In this document: piece after piece, positions 8,409-15,877 of the stretch
Position numbering within the stretch: position 1 is the stretch's first letter
Layout of the letters: each line of letters starts with the position of its first letter
NCBI RefSeq assembly: GCF_023734115.1
Contig: NZ_AP025737.1
Span: 1,178,001 to 1,242,000 of the forward strand
From: Herbiconiux sp. L3-i23
GTDB taxonomy: Bacteria; Actinomycetota; Actinomycetes; Actinomycetales; Microbacteriaceae
DNA length: 64,000 nt
Direction of reading: 5' to 3'
Program-made: the position numbers and the translations under genes
The notes under the pieces: generated by a model
Told to the model about the DNA's origin: nothing
Databases searched by the model: none
What the model saw: the letters and a program-made list of their open reading frames with translations, nothing else

Positions 8409-9866
8409 ATGAGTCAGGCACACGACGAGCAACCGCAGCAGGACAGCCCGCATTCATGCAGCGGTGTCGAGTTCGTCGATGCTTTGACCGCCGGGCGCAT
8501 CGTCGAGCGTGGACTCGCCGCCGAGCGCTATGCGCAGATCGACGGCTTGCGGCTCTGGTGGGAGACGAACCATGGCGCGAGCTGGAGCGCCTCCGATGAC
8601 CTCGCCTGGCGCGACCTGCGCGCCGAAGTCGCCGCTTCCTTGGCGGTGCATGAGCGCACCGCCGAGTCGCTGCTGGGTTACGCGCGCCGACTCGTGCACC
8701 AGCTGCCCTCGACGCTGTCCCGGCTGAGCTCCGCGACGATCTCCGACCGGCACGCCCGCATCGTCGTCGACCAGTCGCTCGGGGTGCCGGCGCACCTGGT
8801 CGGCGAGTACGAGCGGCGGGTCCTCGAGCAGGCGGAAACGCTGCCGCCGTCGCGCTTCGAGAGGTTCGCTGCCGGTGTGGCGGCGTCGATCGAGCCGTCG
8901 GTAATGGTCGAGCAGCACCGCGAAGCGATGACCTCGCGGCGCGTCTACGCCGAAGCCGCACCCCATGGAATGGCCTGGCTGCACCTGCTGCTCGACGCTC
9001 CCGACGCCCTCGGCGGCCTCGCCGCCATCACCGGACACGCGCGCACTCTGCATCGCGTGCCGGGGGAGACCCGCACCCTCTCGCAGATCGAGGCCGACGT
9101 CGCTCGAGACCTGCTCGTCGACTCCATCGGCGTGGCGGCCACGCCCTCCGGCGGCGCCCCGGTCCCGACGCCCGCGGCGCAGCGCGGCGTGAAGGCCGAG
9201 GTCTACGCTCACGTTCCCGTCCTCACCGCGATGGGTGAGAGCGACGAGCCGGGCACTCTCGGCGGCTACGGCCCTATCGATGCGCAGACCGCGCGCGAGC
9301 TCGCCGGCACCGCATCGTCGTGGATCCGGCTCCTCACCGACCCCGCCGATGGCGCCGTCCTCGACTTCGGTCGCGACACCTATCGCGTACCGGCCGAACT
9401 ACGCCGCTACCTCCAGGTCCGCGACGAGGTATGCCGATTCGTTGGCTGCACCAGGGCCGCGAAGTACTGCGACCTTGACCATACGGTTCCTTGGGTCGAA
9501 GACGGTGAAACGATCGCCGCGAACCTCGCGAACTTCTGCCGTGGGCATCACCTGGTGAAGAGTCGCGGTCGGTGGAAGATCGACAACCACGGCGACGGCG
9601 TCATCCGGTGCACCTCACCCACCGGCAAGGTCTACGAGACAAGACCCGCGGCGATACTGCCGCGGAAGAGCGGCGTGCGGTTCGTCGATGTGGACGACGA
9701 GCCCGATCCAGGCGGAACAGACCGAGCGCCGTCGACCATCCGAGAGGTGCTCCACCGGAAGTTCGGTCGCGACGATCCAGCCCCTCCGCCTCCCTCGGCG
9801 CTCACCGGCGATGTCGAACCAGAAGCCACCCCGCCCACACCAGCCGACGGTTCCGCGCCGTTCTGA
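8409..9866 (+). CDS. HNH endonuclease, DUF222 / 13E12 repeat family
   Basis: A 485-residue protein with the DUF222 region (about 20-330) and a C-terminal HNH nuclease domain at about 340-395: CRFVGC, CDLDHTVPW, then NLANFCRGHH, giving the CxxxxC...DH...C..HH metal site. This is the 13E12/REP13E12 family, found in many copies in actinobacteria; its role is unresolved. The leader of about 110 nt carries a LexA box, matching reports that mycobacterial 13E12 genes are DNA-damage inducible. The C-terminal 70 residues are Pro/Asp-rich and look disordered. Confidence 0.92.
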   Translation: MSQAHDEQPQQDSPHSCSGVEFVDALTAGRIVERGLAAERYAQIDGLRLWWETNHGASWSASDDLAWRDLRAEVAASLAVHERTAESLLGYARRLVHQLPSTLSRLSSATISDRHARIVVDQSLGVPAHLVGEYERRVLEQAETLPPSRFERFAAGVAASIEPSVMVEQHREAMTSRRVYAEAAPHGMAWLHLLLDAPDALGGLAAITGHARTLHRVPGETRTLSQIEADVARDLLVDSIGVAATPSGGAPVPTPAAQRGVKAEVYAHVPVLTAMGESDEPGTLGGYGPIDAQTARELAGTASSWIRLLTDPADGAVLDFGRDTYRVPAELRRYLQVRDEVCRFVGCTRAAKYCDLDHTVPWVEDGETIAANLANFCRGHHLVKSRGRWKIDNHGDGVIRCTSPTGKVYETRPAAILPRKSGVRFVDVDDEPDPGGTDRAPSTIREVLHRKFGRDDPAPPPPSALTGDVEPEATPPTPADGSAPF

Positions 9867-9887
9867 CCGACACCGAGGGACTCCGGC

Positions 9888-10541
9888 TCACCGCCCCCAG
9901 GCGGACGCGGGTGCCTGGACGACCGGGACCGGCGTCTGCGACCAATGGCTGCCGTTGCCGTAATGGCTCGTCGCCCACGGCGACGCCCAGATGGCCGCCT
10001 CGATCTGCGCGGTCGGCGCCGACGCGGCGAAGCCCGCTCGGATATCCGCGTAACCGGAGTGATTGAGGAGATTCTCGGCCGCCATCTCGGCGGCGGTGAC
10101 GAGCGTGTCGTAGCTGCCGAGACCCGAGCCGCCACCGGATCCGTATCCGTTGTTGAGCGGATTGTTCCGGTTCCACCAGTCGGGCGGCCCGTTCTCCTGC
10201 CGCATCCACCGGGTGAAGACCGCGACGTTCGAGTCGGTGACCGGCCAGCCCGCGTCGAGCAGCACGAGCTTCGCCCAGTCGTGGTTGGTGCCGCCCTGGA
10301 TATAGGTGTCACGCCCGGCGGTCGCGCCGTACGCATCGCGGGCGACATCCCCGAGCACCGCGTCGGCCGACACGGTGAGCCCCTGCTCGCCGATCACGGC
10401 CGGGTTCTCGGAGGCGGACGCGTCGGCGACGGGCGGGGGAGGCGCGATCGCGAACGTCGCAGCCAGGAGGAAGGCGCCGAGCATGGTCGCGGCGGCGAAG
10501 AGGCCGTGGCGTGCAGCGCGACCGCGCGTTGCTGTGCCCAT
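9888..10541 (-). CDS. Secreted protein with lysozyme-like C-terminal region
   Basis: A 217-residue exported protein. Residues 1-42 form a signal peptide (basic start, GLFAAATMLGAFLLAATFAI, then Ala/Pro/Ser). The mature part contains DWAKLVLLDAGWPVT, VFTRWMRQENGPPDWWNRNNPLNN and a helical region TAAEMAAENLLNHSGYADI. RQENG with the WWNRNNPLN block recalls phage-lysin and lysozyme-like domains, the Glu being a candidate catalytic residue, but I cannot name the family with certainty. It is convergent with the HNH gene, 21 bp apart. Confidence 0.75.
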   Translation of the reverse strand: MGTATRGRAARHGLFAAATMLGAFLLAATFAIAPPPPVADASASENPAVIGEQGLTVSADAVLGDVARDAYGATAGRDTYIQGGTNHDWAKLVLLDAGWPVTDSNVAVFTRWMRQENGPPDWWNRNNPLNNGYGSGGGSGLGSYDTLVTAAEMAAENLLNHSGYADIRAGFAASAPTAQIEAAIWASPWATSHYGNGSHWSQTPVPVVQAPASAWGR

Positions 10542-10682
10542 CTCACCTCCCGCAGTCGAACGAACACAGCACTGTAAGCCCGTCGGCTGGGAATGGCGAG
10601 CGGATCAGGTCCTCTTCTCCTGGGCGTGCGCCGCCCCACCGGGTGCGCATGCCGCCGGGACGCATGGGATAAGACTTGAGTC

Positions 10683-11960
10683 ATGCCAGCAGCTCGGAAG
10701 GACAAGCCGCCACGGCCGCCACGGCCACCGCGTGCGTGGCGCCGCGTCGCTGCCGGCGCACTCGCGCTACTGTCTCGGCTCGAGCCGGTCACCGCGCTGG
10801 TGACTCTCGCGACGATCGCCGCGATCAGCCTGGTCGCCACGTCGACCCCGATCGCCGCGACCGTCTACCAGGTGCCGCTCGTCGTCGCTTTCGCCCTGTG
10901 CCTGCTGCACGCCGCGTCGCTTCCCGTCGCGGTCGTGCGGCCGACGATCGCCGTTCCACTGTCGCTCGGAACCGCGCTCGGGTTGCAGAGCTTCGGAACC
11001 GTTCCGGAGGCCGCAGCCTGGCCCTGGTGGGTGGTGCTCATCGTCGGGCAGTCGCTGGTGCTGCTGATCGTCGCGCTCCGCAGCTCGTGGCGCCTCGCGA
11101 CAGGTGCCTGGTTCCTCTCGGTCGCCGCGCCCGCGGTCCTCGCCATGGTGCGCCATCCCGAGCGTCTCGATCCGAGCTCCATCAACCTCGTCGTGTTCGC
11201 CTCCATCGGCGGCACCTCGGTGCTCATCGGAGTGGTCCTCGCGCAGTGGAACGAGATCCGAGCGCAACTGCTGCGGGAGCGCTCGCTCACCGTCGAGGAG
11301 TACTCGAGGCGTCGCCTCGTCGAGGACCGCGCACGGATCGCGCGGGAGCTGCACGACGTCATCGCCCACGGCCTGTCGATCATCAATGTCCAGTCGACGA
11401 CCGCCAAATACCGGAATCCAGGGCTCGACCCCGCGGTGGAACGCGAGTTCGACGAGATCGCCGCCTCCTCCCGGCAGGCGCTCGGCGAGATGCGGGCCCT
11501 ACTCGGGGTGCTGCGCGACTCGGGGCCGAGCGAACAGGCACCGCAACCGGGCCTCGGCGACGTCCCGGACCTCGTCGTGCAGGCCGAGCGTGCCGGTGCG
11601 CAGGTGCGACTCGACTGGTTCGAGGGCGACGCCGTCGAGGACGTGACCGAGCTGGTCGGACTCGCCGCGTACCGGATAGTGCAGGAAGCTCTCAGCAATG
11701 CGATCCGCCATGCGTCAGGGGTACCCGTGCGGGTGCGCGGGCGGCGGGACGACAGCCTGATCAGGGTGGTCGTCGAGAACGACGGCGGCACGACACGCGA
11801 CCCGGCGACCGCCGGCAGCGGCTTCGGCCTCGTCGGTATGCGGGAGCGCGCCGAGAGCGTCGCCGGGACGGTCACAATGGAGGACACACCGGGCGGTGGG
11901 TACGTGGTCGAAGCCGTGCTCCCCGTGCGCGGTGCCGACCAGGAGAGCGAACGACCATGA
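10683..11960 (+). CDS. Sensor histidine kinase, DesK/NarL type
   Basis: A 425-residue membrane sensor kinase. After a basic Pro/Arg-rich start there are about five to six transmembrane segments between residues 22 and 188 with almost no extracellular loop, typical of sensors that read the membrane itself. The HisKA_3 dimerisation helix has ARELHDVIAHGLS with phospho-acceptor His224. The ATPase domain (VQEALSNAIRHA, then GFGLVGMRERAESV) is complete. Its TGA overlaps the ATG of the response regulator. A desaturase lies downstream, so a DesK-like membrane-fluidity role is a reasonable inference. Confidence 0.93.
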   Translation: MPAARKDKPPRPPRPPRAWRRVAAGALALLSRLEPVTALVTLATIAAISLVATSTPIAATVYQVPLVVAFALCLLHAASLPVAVVRPTIAVPLSLGTALGLQSFGTVPEAAAWPWWVVLIVGQSLVLLIVALRSSWRLATGAWFLSVAAPAVLAMVRHPERLDPSSINLVVFASIGGTSVLIGVVLAQWNEIRAQLLRERSLTVEEYSRRRLVEDRARIARELHDVIAHGLSIINVQSTTAKYRNPGLDPAVEREFDEIAASSRQALGEMRALLGVLRDSGPSEQAPQPGLGDVPDLVVQAERAGAQVRLDWFEGDAVEDVTELVGLAAYRIVQEALSNAIRHASGVPVRVRGRRDDSLIRVVVENDGGTTRDPATAGSGFGLVGMRERAESVAGTVTMEDTPGGGYVVEAVLPVRGADQESERP

Positions 11961-12652
11961 CCACCAGCGCAGGCGCCGCCCGCGCCGCGATCACGGTTCT
12001 GATCGCCGACGACCAGGCGATGGTCCGAGCAGGATTCTCGGCACTGCTCGCCGCGCAGCCCGACATCGACGTGCTCGGCGAGGCCCGCGACGGTGCCGAA
12101 GCCGTCGCGATGGTCGACGCGCTCCGCCCCGACGTCGTGCTCATGGATGTCCGCATGCCGCTCCTCAACGGTATCGAGGCGACGCGGCTCATCACCGCTG
12201 CAGGGGAGTCGGCGCCGCGGGTCCTCATGCTGACCACGTTCGATATCGATGACTATGTCTACGACGCGCTCCGGGCGGGAGCGAGCGGATTCCTGCTAAA
12301 GGACGCGCTGCCCGAGGAGCTCGTCGGCGCAGTCCGTGTCGTGGCACGCGGCGACGCCCTGCTCGACCCAGGGGTCACCCGGCGGGTCATCGAGAGCTTC
12401 GCCACGGCGCCGGGACGCCCGCGCGAGGCGCCGGCGGCGCTCGCCCAGCTCACCGGACGCGAGCGCGAGGTGCTGACCGAGGTGGCGAAGGGGCTGTCGA
12501 ACGGCGAGATCGCCGAGAGCCTATTCATCGCGGAGCAGACGGTGAAGACCCACGTCAGTCGTGTATTCGGCAAGCTCGGCATCCGCGACCGCGCCCAGGC
12601 GGTGATCGTCGCCTACGAGTCCGGACTCGTGGTCGCCGGCAGCCCCTCATGA
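11957..12652 (+). CDS. NarL/LuxR-family response regulator (DesR-like)
   Basis: A 231-residue DNA-binding response regulator. The receiver domain has the acidic pair in VLIADDQAMVRAG, phospho-acceptor Asp64 in VVLMDVRMP, and the switch Lys in FLLKDALP. The C-terminal LuxR HTH reads LTGREREVLTEVAKGLSNGE and ends KTHVSRVFGKLGIRDRAQAV. It is translationally coupled to the kinase through an ATGA overlap and probably activates the desaturase gene 92 bp downstream. Confidence 0.95.
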   Translation: MTTSAGAARAAITVLIADDQAMVRAGFSALLAAQPDIDVLGEARDGAEAVAMVDALRPDVVLMDVRMPLLNGIEATRLITAAGESAPRVLMLTTFDIDDYVYDALRAGASGFLLKDALPEELVGAVRVVARGDALLDPGVTRRVIESFATAPGRPREAPAALAQLTGREREVLTEVAKGLSNGEIAESLFIAEQTVKTHVSRVFGKLGIRDRAQAVIVAYESGLVVAGSPS

Positions 12653-12667
12653 GGTAGCGCGCGGCGC

Positions 12668-12681
12668 ACCCCTACGGGGGT
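12668..12681 (+). promoter_or_regulatory. Candidate DesR-type operator upstream of the desaturase gene
   Basis: ACCCC-TACG-GGGGT is a perfect 5-bp-arm palindrome just after the response-regulator stop and about 65 bp before the desaturase ATG. Its place in an otherwise short gap suggests a binding site for the neighbouring regulator. This is inference. Confidence 0.4.
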
Positions 12682-12694
12682 ACTACCGCAGAAC

Positions 12695-12724
12695 GGCTCC
12701 GGAGGGGGACGCCGCCTCGGAGCC
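12695..12724 (+). other. Hairpin in the desaturase leader
   Basis: GGCTCCG (12695-12701) and CGGAGCC (12718-12724) form a 7-bp stem with a 16-nt G-rich loop, about 20 nt before the desaturase start. It could be a terminator for the two-component genes or a structured leader that affects ribosome access. Confidence 0.45.
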
Positions 12725-12744
12725 CCTTACGTACCGTCGGAACC

Positions 12745-13848
12745 ATGACGACCACTGTCGGTGAATTCCGCACCACACGGCCGAGGCGGGCCCCCGCGGG
12801 CGGCGCCCAGAAGGCGCACGCGAGCGACTACACAGAGCTCGCCCGGCGGGTGAAGGCGGCGGGGCTGCTCGAGCGCCGTCCCGTCTGGTACGCCCTACGG
12901 GTCGGAGTGCTCGCCGCCCTCTACGCGATCGGCTTCGCCCTCCTGTTCACCCTCGGGCAGACATGGTGGCAGCTGCTCGTCGCCGCCTACTTCTCGATCG
13001 TGTTCACCCAGACCGCCTTCCTCGCCCACGACAGCGCGCACCGGCAGATGTTCGAGTCGGGCAAGCGCAACGAGTGGTTCTCGCGCATCATCGGCAACCT
13101 GTTCGTCGGTCTCAGCTACGGGTGGTGGATGAACAAGCATTCGCGGCACCACGCCAACCCCAACAAGGTCGGCAAGGACGGCGACATCAAGCCGGGAGCG
13201 ATCGCGTTCACGACCGAGGACGTCGTCGTCCGCACCGGCTGGAAGCGCGTACTCACCTCGAAGCAGGGCTACTACTTCCTCCCGATCCTCCTGCTCGCCG
13301 GAATCGACCTGCATGTCTCCGCGGTCAAGTCGGTCGCGGGCGCCGAGCCGGTCAAGCACCGCGCGGTCGAAGCGGTGCTGCTCGCGATCCGTCTCATCGG
13401 CTTCCCCGTCCTCGTGTTCCTCGCGCTCGGGCCGGTGCTCGGCGTCGCGTTCATGCTCGTGCAGCTGTTCGCGTTCGGGCTCTACATGGGCGGCAGCTTC
13501 GCCCCGAACCACAAGGGGATGCCGATCATCGCCGCCGACCAGGAGGTCGACTACCTGCGGCGACAGGTCCTCACCTCGCGCAACATCAGCGGCCGCTTCG
13601 GAGTGGCGACGGGAATGGGGGGACTCAACTACCAGATCGAGCACCACCTCTTCCCGAACATGCCGAGCATCAACCTGCGCAAGGCACGCCCCATGGTCAT
13701 CGAGTACTGCGCCGAGCTCGGAGTCCCGTACACCGAAACGACCTTGGTCGGGTCGTACCGGATCGTGGTGAGGTATCTGCACCGCGTCGGCATCGGTCAC
13801 GCTGACCCCTTCGAGTGCCCCGCCGCCGCGTACTACCGGACCGCGTAG
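12745..13848 (+). CDS. Acyl-lipid fatty acid desaturase
   Basis: A 367-residue membrane di-iron desaturase that introduces double bonds into acyl chains. All three histidine boxes are present: HDSAH (95-99), HSRHH (132-136) and QIEHHLFP (near 300). Hydrophobic segments lie at about 50-95 and 175-250. The family acts on membrane lipids using ferredoxin-type reductants. It follows the DesK/DesR-like pair, the same functional set as the Bacillus cold-response des system. Confidence 0.95.
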   Translation: MTTTVGEFRTTRPRRAPAGGAQKAHASDYTELARRVKAAGLLERRPVWYALRVGVLAALYAIGFALLFTLGQTWWQLLVAAYFSIVFTQTAFLAHDSAHRQMFESGKRNEWFSRIIGNLFVGLSYGWWMNKHSRHHANPNKVGKDGDIKPGAIAFTTEDVVVRTGWKRVLTSKQGYYFLPILLLAGIDLHVSAVKSVAGAEPVKHRAVEAVLLAIRLIGFPVLVFLALGPVLGVAFMLVQLFAFGLYMGGSFAPNHKGMPIIAADQEVDYLRRQVLTSRNISGRFGVATGMGGLNYQIEHHLFPNMPSINLRKARPMVIEYCAELGVPYTETTLVGSYRIVVRYLHRVGIGHADPFECPAAAYYRTA

Positions 13849-13911
13849 CGGCACTCCGTCGGCGTCGTCCCGCCGGAGGACGCCTCGGCTCTGGCGCGCC
13901 CACGGATGGAA

Positions 13912-13936
13912 GGCCCGGCGTCGCACCGCCGGGGCC
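13912..13936 (+). terminator. Terminator hairpin after the desaturase
   Basis: GGCCCGGCG and CGCCGGGGCC pair as a nine-bp stem with one bulged C and a 6-nt loop. No T-run follows, as is common in high-GC genomes. The rest of 13849-14053 has no clear promoter. Confidence 0.45.
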
Positions 13937-14053
13937 GTTGCATACCCCCTGATCTCCTACTCCACGCCCCCGCGGCGGTCAAGCCCTGGGGGCCGATTGT
14001 GGACGGTGTTAGCGTCACCTCACGGTCGAGATGGATCGCCTGGTAGGAGTGCA

Positions 14054-15865
14054 ATGCCGTACGTGCTGGGAATCGACGTCGGCGACGAGACGTCCGCGTC
14101 GGTCATCGAATACTTCGACGGGAGCGAGGGCGCTCCCCATCGCGCGGACCTCACCGACGACGGAGTCGGCGTGCTTCCCGTTCCGCGCATCGACTCCGAG
14201 GGCGCCCTCGTTCTCACCGCCGCTGAACCTGCGGATCCCCCCACCCTGTCCCTCGCCGGGTTCCTCGCCCGCGTCGGCGATGCCGTCCCGATCGTCGCCG
14301 GCGGATTCCTGGTACGGCCCGAAGACATCGTCGCCGCCCTCGTCCGGATCTGCGTCGACCGGGTGACCGCCGAACGCGCCGAGGCGCCTGCGGCGATCGC
14401 GGTGACCCGTCCGGCGGTATGGGGCGCCTACCGCGCGTCGCTCGTACGCTCGGCGCTCGACGCAGTGGACCTTCCGGACGCCCTGCTCATCGACAGTGCG
14501 CGGGCCAGTGCCGTCGCCGCCGACCGCTCGGGTGCCACCACGGCGCCGTCCGTCGTGGTCGTCGATCTCGGCGTCTCCGCCCTCGAGGTGTCGCTGTTCG
14601 CATCACCGAGCCGCTCCGGGGACGCAGCCGAGTCGAGCGTCGGTGGCGCGATCCGCCGCGTCGAACACCGCGACCGGGGCGTCGCGGCCTTCGACCGTGC
14701 ACTGGTCGCACACGTCGTCGAGGGAGTCGGCCTCCTCGACCCCCTCGACCCCGACCTCCGGGCGCCGCTCGAGGAGCTGCGACGCCGCTGCGCCATCGCG
14801 CGCGCCCAGCTCGACGTCGACGGCGAGAGCACCGTCGAACTCGTCGTCGGAGGCCACCGCGAGCGAGTGCGCATCGTGCGGGCCGAGTTCGAAGAGCTCA
14901 TCGAGTCAGAGGTGGCGGAGATCTGCGAGATCGTCGCGCCCTTCCTCGACGACGCCCCCGACACGGTGCCGGTGCTCCTCGCCGGCAGCGGCGCCGGGAT
15001 CCCGCTCATCGCCGAGATGCTTTCCGCACGCTTCGACAGGACGATCATCGTCGCCGACGACCCCCTCGGTTACGCATCGAGCGGTGCCGCTCTCGCAGCG
15101 ACCGAGCGGCAGTCTCCGACGGGCGCCCCGTCGACCGGCGATCGGGTGCACGACCTGCTGCCGGTGCGCACCGTACGCACCGCCCGACTCGACGCGGTAC
15201 TCGGCGCGATCGCCTCCGACGCCTCCGACACGGTGCGGACCCGGCGCCTCCGAGTGGTGCGGATCGGCTCGAGCGTCGCCGCGGCGGTCGCCGTCACCGC
15301 AGGAGCCGCCGTCGTACTCGCCCTGGCCGCGACGCCGGGGGAGCGTGCCGACGGGATCTCGGACGCGTCGCCGCTCAGCGATCGGCAGCTGGAGACCCTC
15401 GTCGCCGCCGCGAACGACGGCACCGCCCCCCTCGCTGACCTGCTCGCCCCGCCGGAGGGCGACGAGGCGGCACCGCCGACCGCGGCCGAGCCGACCCCCG
15501 GAGCGCGGCTCACCCCGGGAACGAAATCGACCCCGGCGCCGAGCCCGAAGTCCTCGTCGAAGAGTTCGGACGCCTCCACCGACGGGTCGAGGCCCGCCGC
15601 GCCGCCGCCGACGACGACGGACCAGACGCCCGCACCGCAGCCGACCACCGAACCCTCGTCCGACCCGCCGCCGGATCCGGTGCCGTCGGACACACCGCCC
15701 ACCGAACCACCACCATCCGAGCCGGATCCCACCCCCACGAACGAACCGGCCCCCGATCCGAGCCCCGCCCCCGCCCCCGAACCCGCACCCGAAGAACCGC
15801 CGGCCACCGACCCTGCTCCTCCCGAACAGGTCGCCGCCTCCGGAGCCGCTCCGGGTAGCGCCTGA
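14054..15865 (+). CDS. Hsp70-like actin-fold protein with membrane anchor and Pro-rich tail
   Basis: A 603-residue protein. Residues 1-370 are a DnaK-like ATPase fold: VLGIDVGDETSAS (phosphate 1), VVVVDLGVSALEVSLF (phosphate 2) and VLLAGSGAGIPLIAEML (adenosine loop). It lacks the DnaK peptide-binding domain. Instead there is one transmembrane helix (about 405-430) and a tail of about 150 residues rich in Pro, Thr, Ser and Asp. The ATPase is likely cytoplasmic and the tail outside. Start ATG 14054 follows TAGGAG; a longer frame from 13997 has no such site. It heads the ini-type cluster, 12 bp before the LuxR gene. Confidence 0.85.
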   Translation: MPYVLGIDVGDETSASVIEYFDGSEGAPHRADLTDDGVGVLPVPRIDSEGALVLTAAEPADPPTLSLAGFLARVGDAVPIVAGGFLVRPEDIVAALVRICVDRVTAERAEAPAAIAVTRPAVWGAYRASLVRSALDAVDLPDALLIDSARASAVAADRSGATTAPSVVVVDLGVSALEVSLFASPSRSGDAAESSVGGAIRRVEHRDRGVAAFDRALVAHVVEGVGLLDPLDPDLRAPLEELRRRCAIARAQLDVDGESTVELVVGGHRERVRIVRAEFEELIESEVAEICEIVAPFLDDAPDTVPVLLAGSGAGIPLIAEMLSARFDRTIIVADDPLGYASSGAALAATERQSPTGAPSTGDRVHDLLPVRTVRTARLDAVLGAIASDASDTVRTRRLRVVRIGSSVAAAVAVTAGAAVVLALAATPGERADGISDASPLSDRQLETLVAAANDGTAPLADLLAPPEGDEAAPPTAAEPTPGARLTPGTKSTPAPSPKSSSKSSDASTDGSRPAAPPPTTTDQTPAPQPTTEPSSDPPPDPVPSDTPPTEPPPSEPDPTPTNEPAPDPSPAPAPEPAPEEPPATDPAPPEQVAASGAAPGSA

Positions 15866-15877
15866 AGGTCTCCGCCG

